Both the position numbers and the translations under genes were made by a program. From assembly GCF_014842925.1 (NCBI RefSeq), contig NZ_JACYXJ010000001.1, forward strand, positions 496,001 to 560,000: a DNA stretch of 64,000 nt, written 5' to 3'. The stretch is from Roseibium polysiphoniae. GTDB taxonomy: Bacteria > Pseudomonadota > Alphaproteobacteria > Rhizobiales > Stappiaceae. The notes below the pieces were generated by a model, which had not been told where the DNA came from, did not search any database, and saw nothing but the letters and a program-made list of their open reading frames with translations. Of the stretch, positions 27,321 to 35,332 are shown in pieces; the first letter of the stretch is position 1; every line of letters starts with the position of its first letter.

Positions 27321-27407
27321 TTTAAAAACCTCAATTCGAGAGAGTCGCAAAGGCTCTCGGGATCGAGTGCCATGGGCGACAAATAGACATGATCCTGCGT
27401 GTGACAA

Positions 27408-27424
27408 TTTGACTGACTGTCAAA
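27408..27424. promoter_or_regulatory. Inverted repeat TTTGAC-N5-GTCAAA
   Basis: A perfect 6-bp inverted repeat with a five-base spacer, 88 bases upstream of the first yceI start. The spacing is one base off the FNR consensus, so it may be a different regulator's site, or a promoter element overlap (TTGAC). Confidence 0.45.
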
Positions 27425-27445
27425 TGTAAGTGAACAGTTGCGCGT

Positions 27446-27459
27446 TTGATTGTCATCAA
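27446..27459. promoter_or_regulatory. FNR/FnrL-type box
   Basis: TTGATTGTCATCAA is an exact match to TTGAT-N4-ATCAA. It lies in the 371-base divergent region, nearer the yceI-b561 operon (about 126 bases from its ATG) than the glycerophosphodiesterase gene (about 233). It suggests induction or repression by an FNR-class oxygen sensor. Functional use is inference. Confidence 0.65.
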
Positions 27460-27691
27460 ATGAACGCAATGCCCGGATCGCTTGAAGACGGCGACCGCGA
27501 TGCAATCTCCGGCGCGCATTGAAACTGAAACAATCGCCCTGATTGTTGCCGGCTTGTCATCTGCTGATCACTCGAATCGTGGCAGTCTCGAAGCAGCAAT
27601 TTTTCATCAAATCCCGGGCGCTCCCGTGACATGACGGGGTTTTACATCACGTCGTGATGCGGGCGCCAGATCAAAAATCAGGGAGAGGCCC

Positions 27692-28414
27692 GTGCACAAG
27701 GCCAAAATCGTTTGCCACCGGGGGGCAAGTCAAACCGCTCCGGAAAACACCATGGCCTCCCTTGAAGGTGCCATTGCCCTCGGAGCCTTTGCGGTCGAAT
27801 TCGATATTCGCACCAGCAAGGACGATGTGCTCTACGTCATGCATGACGAGACAGTGGATCGCACGACCAACGGCAGCGGCTATTTCTCCGACATGACGTC
27901 TGCCGAGATCGATGAGCTGGATGCAGGCAGCTGGTTTGGAGCCGAGTTTGCCGGTGAGCGCGTGCCGCGTCTCGACGCCTTTCTGGATGCATGCAAGGGC
28001 CGGATCGCGACCTACGCGGAAATCAAGCTGGCCGATCCGGCAAGAGTGCGGGACAAGCTTGCCTCGCGCCGTCTGCTGGCCGACGCCTGGACCTTCTCCT
28101 TCGATCAGGGCATTCGCGCCGAGACCCGCGCTCGGGTGCCTGATTTTCGCCGGATGGTGCTGTTTGAGCATGTCGGCTCAGTCGAACGCGCCGTGGCTCT
28201 CGGGGCGCATATCCTCGAGTTCAACGAGAACACTCTGACGCCCGAGCGCTGTTCCGAGGCAAAGGCAGCCGGGCTCCTGACCCAGATGTTCTATGGCGGC
28301 TCGGAAAGGGCTGTCTTTGAAACCGCGGTGCGCTGCGGCGTCGAGCAGATGAACATCGACGCCGTGAACCTCTTTCGCGAGGTTGAAGCCGATCTTCTTG
28401 CCGACGTAGACTGA
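27692..28414 (+). CDS. Glycerophosphodiester phosphodiesterase (GDPD)
   Basis: A 240-residue cytoplasmic TIM-barrel enzyme (no signal peptide) that hydrolyses glycerophosphodiesters to glycerol-3-phosphate and an alcohol. Catalytic motif HRGASQTAPENT (residues 9-20) supplies the general histidine and Glu; EFDI (37-40) and MHDET (49-53) supply the metal ligands and second histidine. The start is a GTG with GGGAGAGG upstream. It is short compared with periplasmic GlpQ and resembles cytoplasmic UgpQ. It stands alone with no Ugp transporter adjacent. Confidence 0.92.
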   Translation: MHKAKIVCHRGASQTAPENTMASLEGAIALGAFAVEFDIRTSKDDVLYVMHDETVDRTTNGSGYFSDMTSAEIDELDAGSWFGAEFAGERVPRLDAFLDACKGRIATYAEIKLADPARVRDKLASRRLLADAWTFSFDQGIRAETRARVPDFRRMVLFEHVGSVERAVALGAHILEFNENTLTPERCSEAKAAGLLTQMFYGGSERAVFETAVRCGVEQMNIDAVNLFREVEADLLADVD

Positions 28415-28568
28415 ACTTAAAAAAATGACGCAGCGTTCCTTTTCAAGGTTTCACTATGTCTTGGTGTTAAGATGTAGTTAGTGATATTTCATGCAATTGA
28501 CGTTAGAAATTGCGTGTTTCTCATCTGTTAAATACAGCAATGTATTTTCTTTGTGGGTTTCAAAGAAA

Positions 28569-29639
28569 ATGAGATGCATTGCTGTGACGGATCAATTTCA
28601 GAAAACCTTCGCTTGGGCATTTGCGCGGAGTCTGAAGCGAAGGCAGGCCCAGAAGGGCTATTGCCGCAAGATCGCTCCTCTGTTCCTACTGGTCGTGGGT
28701 CTGAGTTTAGTCTCCGGACCGGGCTTTGCCGCCGATTGGGTGATCAAGCGGGTATCGGGAACGGTGTATCTCGTGGCTCCCGGTGTGAAGGCATTTCGAG
28801 CCAAGACCGGAATGCCACTTCAAAAGGGCTTCACGGTCGCAACGCGCAAGGGCGCAAGAGCGCTTATCGCGCGTGGAGCTGAAACGATCCTTGTCGGGCC
28901 GAATACGACCTTTGCTTTGTCGCGATATCGCAGCAAGGGTGGCAAGACTACGCTTCTGCAAAAGAGTGGCGATCTGCAAATCGATGTTGTCAAACGCTCA
29001 CGGCCGCATTTTTCAGTCGAAACCCCTTTTCTTGCCGCAGTGGTCAAGGGGACGCGTTTTGCCGTCAAAGTCGGTAAGAAAACCGCGCGCGTGTCTGTCG
29101 AACGTGGGCTTGTCGGCGTGAATGACTTCGCATCAGGTGATCGCGTCAACCTTGGGCCGGGGCAGCTGGCGTCGACCGAGCCGGAGAGAAAAGTTGGGCT
29201 GACCGTAGGCGGCAAAGTCCTGCCGACGGTGAAAAAAGGCGCCAAGGCAGCGCCGACTTTCGTGACGCCTGCTGTAACAAATGTTCCCACGACAACAAGT
29301 GAAGCGACCTCAAGCAGCACATCCAGTTCTTCTGGTTCCACCAGCGATACCGAGACAGATAGCGCAGGAAACGGCAACAGCGGCAATTCCAACGCCGGCG
29401 GCAACGGCAACGACAACGGCAATTCCGGCAATTCGAACGCTGGTGGCAATGGAAACGGCAACAGCGGCAATTCCAACGCCGGCGGCAACAGCAACGGTAA
29501 CGGCAATTCCGGCAATTCGAACGCTGGTGGCAATGGAAATGGCAACAGCGGCAATTCCAACGCCGGTGGCAACAGCAACGGTAACGGAAATTCCGGAAAC
29601 TCAAACGCAGGCGGCAACGGCAAGGGCAACGAGGACTGA
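28569..29639 (+). CDS. FecR-domain secreted protein with Gly-Asn repeat tail
   Basis: About 356 residues. A Sec-type hydrophobic segment (KIAPLFLLVVGLSLVSGPGFA) precedes cleavage before ADWVIKRV. The FecR domain follows (TVYLVAPGVKAFRAKTGMPLQKG; TRKGARALIARGAETILVGP; SRPHFSVETPFLAAVVKGTRFAV). After a Ser/Thr-rich linker the last about 90 residues are Asn/Gly/Ser repeats, with NSGNSNAGG six times. The domain often acts as a periplasmic sensor or ligand-binding module. Starts are ambiguous: ATG at 28569 is used here, with earlier in-frame starts at 28491. It lies 49 bases before a CHASE2 signalling gene, so a periplasmic ligand-sensing pair is likely. Confidence 0.85.
   Translation: MRCIAVTDQFQKTFAWAFARSLKRRQAQKGYCRKIAPLFLLVVGLSLVSGPGFAADWVIKRVSGTVYLVAPGVKAFRAKTGMPLQKGFTVATRKGARALIARGAETILVGPNTTFALSRYRSKGGKTTLLQKSGDLQIDVVKRSRPHFSVETPFLAAVVKGTRFAVKVGKKTARVSVERGLVGVNDFASGDRVNLGPGQLASTEPERKVGLTVGGKVLPTVKKGAKAAPTFVTPAVTNVPTTTSEATSSSTSSSSGSTSDTETDSAGNGNSGNSNAGGNGNDNGNSGNSNAGGNGNGNSGNSNAGGNSNGNGNSGNSNAGGNGNGNSGNSNAGGNSNGNGNSGNSNAGGNGKGNED
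29367..29630 (+). repeat. In-frame tandem repeat encoding Gly-Asn-Ser units
   Basis: Alternating 13- and 15-codon units form an 84-base higher-order period, with near-identical copies (for example GGCAACAGCGGCAATTCCAA recurring). All lengths are multiples of three, so gain or loss of copies would change tail length without a frameshift. Confidence 0.85.
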
Positions 29640-29688
29640 TGCTTTTCCGTTCGGGTGATCTATCCATCTTGTTAAGGGGGATCAGCAG

Positions 29689-32481
29689 GTGAACCGCTTG
29701 GCAACGACTGCCGCAAGAAGCGGGATCAATTCGACCCTCCTTGCCTATATTGCTATTGCTCTAGTGATAGCTTTCCTTCAGGTTTCAGGGGTTTTTGCTC
29801 CGCTCAAGCGGGCGATTGACGAGTTTCGCTTTTCGCTGACCGAACGTGAACCGACCGGCCAGATCGTGATCGTCGACCTGGATGCAAAGAGCCTGAGAGA
29901 GGTGGGCGTGTGGCCCTGGCCGCGTAAGGTCTACGGCGATCTCCTTGATGCCCTTGTTGATCTTGAGGTCGCTGAGGTCGCGTTCGACATTGATTTCAGC
30001 AGCCGGTCCAATCAGCATGATGATGCGGCCTTTGCCGCAGCGATTGAACGTGCCGGTGGCATCGTCAGCCTCGCGATGTTTCGTCAGAACGCATCGGCGC
30101 CGGGCGCTTCGGCATCCTCTGAGACAGTGGTCAATCGGCCGATTGACGACTTTGCGGGCGAAGCGTGGCCTACCGTTGTGAGCGTTCCGATCGATGCGGA
30201 CGGCCGGGTTTGGCAAGCCCTCTGGGCGGAGGAGTTCGATGGCGAGCCGGTTCTCTCCCTGGCGTCTCTGCTGGGCGGGCACGGCGGTGTTGTCGGCGAG
30301 ATGTTCCACATCGATTTCGGGATCGCCGCAGATCGCCTTGAGCGCTTTTCTTTTGTCGACGTCCTGAGCGGTGAGGTTGGGGCAGACAAGCTAAAGGGCA
30401 AGAAAATACTGATTGGAGCCAGCGCCCAGGAGCTAAGAGATCTGTTTTCCGTGCCCCTTTATGGTGTCTTGCCCGGCGCTGTGATCCAGGCCCTGGCGGC
30501 GGAGTCGATTGCACAGGATCGCGCATTGACCCATCGTGGCGGGCTGGAAATTCTCCTGCTTGCAATCATACTGGCGTTGCCTGTCCTGACCTTGGTGCGC
30601 GTGGATTGGCGCTTAAGAGCGTTGTTGCTCTTAGCAATTGGGTTGAGTCTGGAGGCTCTGGCGCTTGTCATCCAGTTTCGGGCGCCCGTGATACCGGACA
30701 CAGCCGCCGCGCACGTCGTTCTTGTGTTTTTCTTCGCTTTCATGACGCTGAGCCAGATAGGCCTGCAAAAGCTGCTTCTGCGCATTTCGCAGTTTGAGAC
30801 CCGAAACAGCCGGTTGATGCTCGGGCGGGTGTTCGATGACAGCTTTGATGGCATTCTCGTAGTTGATCAGAACCGGATCATTCGTGCGGCCAGCCGTGCC
30901 ACAACTCAGGTCTTGCCAAATCCGGTGAAAGTCGGGATCTCTGCAAAGGAGTGCCTGCCCGACGTGATGATACAGGAAGTCGACAGGGCTTTGAGCTGTG
31001 CCGAAGTCAACGATCATGAAGCCCGAATTCAGGAAGCTTCCATCAAACTGCCAGATGGCAAAACGCGTACCATCGAATTTATCGTGACCTGCTCCGCCCA
31101 GGTTGATCTCAATCAGGAAACATCGTTCTCCGAAGCCGAAGTGCGCCTGGTGAGCCTTACGTGCCGCGATGTCACCGACGAGCGCAGGGCCGCCGACCAT
31201 CTTGCCTACCTTGCTAGCCACGACCCGATTACCGGCCTGATCAATCGCAACGGTTTCGAGGAGCGCCTCGAGGCGCTCCGTACCGCTGATGCATGCGAAG
31301 ACCAGATCCACTGTGTTGCTCTGATCGCGGTGGATGGAATAGATCAAATCGTTGCGTCTCTCGGTTTCAGCGTCGCCGACCTCCTACGAAAAGCGATGGC
31401 CGGACGCTTGATCACCGTACTGCCTGGTCCTGGCCTTGCCGCGTCCATCGGCGATAACCGTCTCGCATGCCTCTGCTCTGTGGCGTCGGAAGATGTGTTG
31501 CAGGAGCGCCTGAAGCTGATGGCCGATGTTTTGAAAGGCGAATATCTTCTGCTTGGCAGCCGAATACCTGTCACGGTCAGTGTGGGCTACACGCTCTTGA
31601 TCGAGGGGGCGTTCAACGCCGAGGCGCCATTGCGTGAGGCAGGCAATGCCCTTTCCGTCACCCGCCAGGCTGGCGGCAATTCGATTGTTCGCTACCAAGA
31701 GGCGATGCGGCTCAATCTGCAAAGGCGCAGAGTGCTGGAAACAGAACTCGCTCGCGCACTGGAAAAAGGTGAGCTCCATGTTGTCTTCCAGCCTCTTGTG
31801 GATCTGAAGGACCGGCGGCTGTTGGGTGTCGAAGCCTTGATGCGTTGGCAAAATGACGCTCTGGGCGACATTTCTCCGGCTGAATTTATTTCGATCGCCG
31901 AAGAAAGCGGGCTCATCGTAGAGTTCGGTACTTGGATCATGAAACAGGCGATGAAAGAGGCAATGGCCTGGTCAGAGCCGCTCCGTCTTGCAATCAATGT
32001 TTCGCCGCTCCAGTTCACGGCGCCTGATTTTGTTGATGCGATCCAGGACGCGCTTTCCGAGACAGGCTTTTCGCCCCATTTTCTGGATCTGGAATTGACG
32101 GAGTCGCTTTTTGTCGATGACCGGCTTCAACTGGATACGACGATCGACGCGCTGAAACAGATGGGCTGTAGTCTTGCTCTCGATGACTTCGGGACAGGCT
32201 ATTCCAGTCTCGGATACATACCCCGGTTCCCGTTCTCGAAGATCAAGATCGACAAATCCTTCATCGATCAAGTCTGCGATGAGGGGCCTCAGGCTGCGAT
32301 CGTGAGTTCAGTTGTCAGCCTTGCAGGCATTTTCAAGATGAAGGTCGTTGCGGAGGGCATCGAGACGGAAGAGCAGGAGGAAAAGCTGCGCGCGCTCGGC
32401 TGCGACATCGGCCAGGGTTATCTGTTCGGAAAGCCCATCCGTGCGGATGGCATCGCGCAGCTGCTGAAGACCGCCGCATAA
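29689..32481 (+). CDS. CHASE2 - PAS-like - degenerate GGDEF - EAL signalling protein
   Basis: A 930-residue inner-membrane c-di-GMP enzyme. An N-terminal helix and a periplasmic CHASE2 sensor (about 35-280) are followed by three helices (about 285-355), a PAS-like region (about 375-500), a GGDEF-like domain (about 505-670) and an EAL domain (about 680-925). The EAL motifs are complete: EALMRW (715-720), NVSPLQ, LELTES, DDFGTGYSSL and KIDKSFI, so phosphodiesterase activity is expected. The GGDEF signature is replaced by SIGDNR (586-591), and the first metal site is also weak, so it probably does not make c-di-GMP and may bind GTP. The start is a GTG with AAGGGGG upstream. It pairs with the FecR protein and is closed by a strong terminator. 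Confidence 0.93.
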   Translation: MNRLATTAARSGINSTLLAYIAIALVIAFLQVSGVFAPLKRAIDEFRFSLTEREPTGQIVIVDLDAKSLREVGVWPWPRKVYGDLLDALVDLEVAEVAFDIDFSSRSNQHDDAAFAAAIERAGGIVSLAMFRQNASAPGASASSETVVNRPIDDFAGEAWPTVVSVPIDADGRVWQALWAEEFDGEPVLSLASLLGGHGGVVGEMFHIDFGIAADRLERFSFVDVLSGEVGADKLKGKKILIGASAQELRDLFSVPLYGVLPGAVIQALAAESIAQDRALTHRGGLEILLLAIILALPVLTLVRVDWRLRALLLLAIGLSLEALALVIQFRAPVIPDTAAAHVVLVFFFAFMTLSQIGLQKLLLRISQFETRNSRLMLGRVFDDSFDGILVVDQNRIIRAASRATTQVLPNPVKVGISAKECLPDVMIQEVDRALSCAEVNDHEARIQEASIKLPDGKTRTIEFIVTCSAQVDLNQETSFSEAEVRLVSLTCRDVTDERRAADHLAYLASHDPITGLINRNGFEERLEALRTADACEDQIHCVALIAVDGIDQIVASLGFSVADLLRKAMAGRLITVLPGPGLAASIGDNRLACLCSVASEDVLQERLKLMADVLKGEYLLLGSRIPVTVSVGYTLLIEGAFNAEAPLREAGNALSVTRQAGGNSIVRYQEAMRLNLQRRRVLETELARALEKGELHVVFQPLVDLKDRRLLGVEALMRWQNDALGDISPAEFISIAEESGLIVEFGTWIMKQAMKEAMAWSEPLRLAINVSPLQFTAPDFVDAIQDALSETGFSPHFLDLELTESLFVDDRLQLDTTIDALKQMGCSLALDDFGTGYSSLGYIPRFPFSKIKIDKSFIDQVCDEGPQAAIVSSVVSLAGIFKMKVVAEGIETEEQEEKLRALGCDIGQGYLFGKPIRADGIAQLLKTAA

Positions 32482-32508
32482 TGTTGGTGTCACGCTGTTC
32501 CGACGAAC

Positions 32509-32540
32509 AAGCCCCGCAGGAGGTCCTGCGGGGCTTTTGT
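32509..32540. terminator. Strong hairpin terminator after the CHASE2-EAL gene
   Basis: A 13-bp perfect stem AAGCCCCGCAGGA / TCCTGCGGGGCTT with a two-base loop (folding to a four-base loop), followed by TTGTTT. It may serve both convergent genes, because AAGC-side A residues give T on the minus strand. Confidence 0.9.
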
Positions 32541-32574
32541 TTGCGTGTCGTCCAGCGGGTCCGGGCGGAAGGGC

Positions 32575-34032
32575 CTATTGACCGAGGCCGCCGATGCAGG
32601 AGTATTTGATGTTCAGGTAGTCATCGAGGCCATACTTCGAGCCTTCATTGCCCATGCCGCTGTCCTTGACGCCGCCGAAGGGCGCAACTTCCGTGGTGAT
32701 GACACCTTCGTTGACACCGACCAGGCCATACTCCAGCTCTTCCATCACCCGGAACACCCGGCCAAGGTCCTGGCTGTAGAAGTAGCAGGCAAGCCCGTAC
32801 TCGGTCGCATTGGCAAGCTCCAGGGCCTCGGCTTCAGTCTCGAACTTGAACAGCGCGGCCAGGGGACCGAAGGTTTCCTCGGTGGCGATTTTCATCTCCG
32901 AGGTGGCACCGGTCACGATGGTCGGCTGGAAGAAGGTGCCGACGTTGCCGGCCCGTTCCCCGCCGCTGATCAGGGTTGCCCCCTTGGCGAGAGCATCCTG
33001 GAGGTGATCGGACACTTTGGTGATCGCACGCTCGTCGATGAGCGGGCCCTGCGTGGAGCCGCTTTCCAGACCATTGCCCGGCTTGAGTTCGGCCTCGACG
33101 GCTGCCTTGAGCTTGGCGGCGAAGGCGTCATAGATCCCGGCCTGAACATAGATCCGGTTGGCACAAACGCAGGTCTGGCCGGAGTTGCGGAACTTGGACG
33201 CGATCGCCCCGGCAACAGCCCGGTCGATGTCCGCATCGTCGAAGACGATGAAGGGCGCGTTGCCGCCCAGTTCCATCGAGATCTTCTTCATGTTGGCGGT
33301 TGCGTTGGACGCCAGCAGTTTGCCGACCCGGGTGGAGCCGGTGAAGGTGATCTTGCGCAGCTTGGGATTGGAGCACATCTCCGTCCCGATCTCGGGCGCA
33401 TCGCCGGTCAGGACGTTGATCACGCCCTTGGGGATACCGGCCTTTTCAGCCAGGACGCCATAGGCGAGGGCGGAAAAAGGCGTCAGTTCCGAGGGCTTGA
33501 TGACCATGGTGCAGCCCGCTGCCAGGGCCGCGCCCAGCTTGCGAGCGATCATGGAATTGGGGAAGTTCCACGGCGTGATGGCGCCGACAACCCCGACCGC
33601 TTCCTTGGTGACGAAGATCTTCTTGCCGGTCCAGGGAGAGGGAATGATGTCGCCATAGACCCGGCGTGCTTCCTCGGCAAAGAACCGGATGTAATTCACA
33701 CCGCCGGCGATTTCGCCTTTTGCCTCGGCCAGGGGCTTGCCCATTTCGGTGACCAGGATTTCGGCCAGCGCATCGATGTTGGCCATGATTTCATCGGCCA
33801 GCTTCTGCATCAGGCCGGCGCGCTCGGCAGCCGTCTTGGCCTTCCAGGGGCCGAAAGCGGCATGGGCGGCATCGATGGCGCGCGCGGTTTCCGCGCCGCC
33901 GCAATGAGGCACCGTGCCAATGGTGTCGCCGGTGGCCGGATTGATGACCTCAATGGTCTTGCCGCTGTCTGCCGGGATCCATTCGCCCGCAATGTAGACG
34001 GCTTCTTTCATAAGGGTCGTGTCGAGACTCAT
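32575..34032 (-). CDS. gabD: NAD(P)-dependent succinate-semialdehyde-type dehydrogenase
   Basis: A 485-residue ALDH-superfamily enzyme that oxidises a semialdehyde to the acid. Catalytic residues are Glu254 in MELGGNAP and Cys288 in GQTCVC. The cofactor-binding ITPWNFP and FTGSTRVGK motifs are present. The second Cys two residues after the catalytic one fits GabD-type enzymes, which can form a redox disulfide. ATG at 34032 has AAGGGAAC upstream; the longer frame adds 43 unrelated residues. It is divergent from the Ldh2-YeiH pair across 280 bases. Succinate semialdehyde (GABA breakdown) is the default substrate. Sulfolactaldehyde is an alternative suggested by the neighbours. Confidence 0.9.
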   Translation of the reverse strand: MSLDTTLMKEAVYIAGEWIPADSGKTIEVINPATGDTIGTVPHCGGAETARAIDAAHAAFGPWKAKTAAERAGLMQKLADEIMANIDALAEILVTEMGKPLAEAKGEIAGGVNYIRFFAEEARRVYGDIIPSPWTGKKIFVTKEAVGVVGAITPWNFPNSMIARKLGAALAAGCTMVIKPSELTPFSALAYGVLAEKAGIPKGVINVLTGDAPEIGTEMCSNPKLRKITFTGSTRVGKLLASNATANMKKISMELGGNAPFIVFDDADIDRAVAGAIASKFRNSGQTCVCANRIYVQAGIYDAFAAKLKAAVEAELKPGNGLESGSTQGPLIDERAITKVSDHLQDALAKGATLISGGERAGNVGTFFQPTIVTGATSEMKIATEETFGPLAALFKFETEAEALELANATEYGLACYFYSQDLGRVFRVMEELEYGLVGVNEGVITTEVAPFGGVKDSGMGNEGSKYGLDDYLNIKYSCIGGLGQ

Positions 34033-34312
34033 CTGTGGTTCCCTTCTGGCCATGCCCCAGACCCTTTTCGGTCTGGTCGGTTCGGAGATGTTTGAATTGC
34101 CGGGGACTGGGACGGAATCACCGTCCGCCCGGCGAAGACTGAAGATGGCAGCAGCAAACAATGTGCGGCGACACGGGTCAAGCTCAACGAGAGCGGCAAC
34201 ACGTGTTCCTGATGGGATCGGGCTCTCGATTGGCGCGGCGTATTGCCACCGGGGCGCAGGATCGTTATTGGGAAGTGGCCTGCCATCTCCTCCGGTTTAA
34301 AGACCCTTGCCA

Positions 34313-35332
34313 ATGACCCACACCACCATTTCGCTCGACGAAGCGCGCGGCCTCGTTTTCAGCGCCTTGACCGCCAACGGCGCCTCCGAAGAAAATGCAA
34401 GGTTCGTAACCGATGCGCTTGTTCTGTCGGAAGCGTCCGGGCAGCCTGGACATGGTCTGTCCCGCGTGCCGTCCTATGTGGCGCAGCTTCGGACAGGCAA
34501 GGTGAAAGGAACGGTCACGCCGACGCTCGAAAAGGTGAGCTCATCGCTTCTTCGGGTCGATGCGGGCTATGGCTTTGCCTATCCGGCCATTGACCTGGTG
34601 CTCAACACCCTGCCGGAGATGGCCAGGGCGCACGGCATCGCGATGGCCGCGATCCGGCATTCGCATCACTTCGGACAGGGCGGCTCCCATTGTGAGGCGC
34701 TGGCTCAAAAGGGGCTGGTGTCCTTTGTCTTCGGGAATGCGCATAAGGCGATTGCGCCCTGGGGCGGCAAGAATCCCATGTTCGGCACGAACCCGATTGC
34801 CTTTGGCGCGCCCGTGCCGGGCCGTGAGCCGCTGGTCATTGATCTGGCCATGTCGCGCGTCGCGCGTGGCAAGGTGATGGCGGCGGAACGGGCCGGCACG
34901 ACGATTCCCGACACCTGGGCGCTGGACAAGGATGGCAATGCGACCACGGATCCCACCGCGGCCATAGCTGGCACGATGCTGCCCATCGGCGAAGCCAAGG
35001 GCGCAGCGCTCGCCATGATGGTCGAGGTCATGTCGGCGGCGATTGTTGGCGGCAGTTTCGGGTTTGAAGCCTCAAGCCTCTTTACCGGCGACGGCGGTGT
35101 GCCGGACCTTGGCCAGGTGATCCTTGCGCTGAACCCGGGCATGATCTCGGGCGGTGTCTTCGGCGACCGCATCACCACGCTGGTTGAAGCGGTTGAAGGC
35201 GAGGAGGGCGCCCGGTTGCCGGGCAGCCGCAGGTTCGCTCTCCGGGAGAGGGCCGAACGGGAAGGGGTAAGCCTGCCGACCCCGATCCTTGAGGAAGTCC
35301 GTCATCTTGCAAAGGGACCGGAAGCCGCATGA
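34313..35332 (+). CDS. Ldh2-family (malate/L-lactate/sulfolactate type) dehydrogenase
   Basis: A 339-residue NAD(P)-dependent 2-hydroxyacid dehydrogenase of the unusual Ldh_2 fold. Seen: HGLSRVPSYVAQLRTGKV (about 45-63), IRHSHHFGQGGSHCE (about 105-119) with the catalytic histidine, GTNPIAFGAP (about 153-162) and the LPIGEAKGAALAMMVEV segment. Family members reduce or oxidise malate, ureidoglycolate, sulfolactate and other 2-hydroxyacids, so the substrate cannot be read. ATG at 34313 is used; an in-frame TTG lies two codons earlier. Its stop overlaps the YeiH start (ATGA), so the two are coupled. Confidence 0.86.
   Translation: MTHTTISLDEARGLVFSALTANGASEENARFVTDALVLSEASGQPGHGLSRVPSYVAQLRTGKVKGTVTPTLEKVSSSLLRVDAGYGFAYPAIDLVLNTLPEMARAHGIAMAAIRHSHHFGQGGSHCEALAQKGLVSFVFGNAHKAIAPWGGKNPMFGTNPIAFGAPVPGREPLVIDLAMSRVARGKVMAAERAGTTIPDTWALDKDGNATTDPTAAIAGTMLPIGEAKGAALAMMVEVMSAAIVGGSFGFEASSLFTGDGGVPDLGQVILALNPGMISGGVFGDRITTLVEAVEGEEGARLPGSRRFALRERAEREGVSLPTPILEEVRHLAKGPEAA

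Noticed and set aside
28820..29629. Pro/Leu-rich minus-strand frame across the repeat region
   Set aside because: Artefact of the antisense of the Gly-Asn repeat; not a proline-rich protein gene.
29367..29630. Regularly spaced repeats resembling a CRISPR array
   Set aside because: Units are contiguous, in frame and coding, without variable spacers or nearby cas genes.
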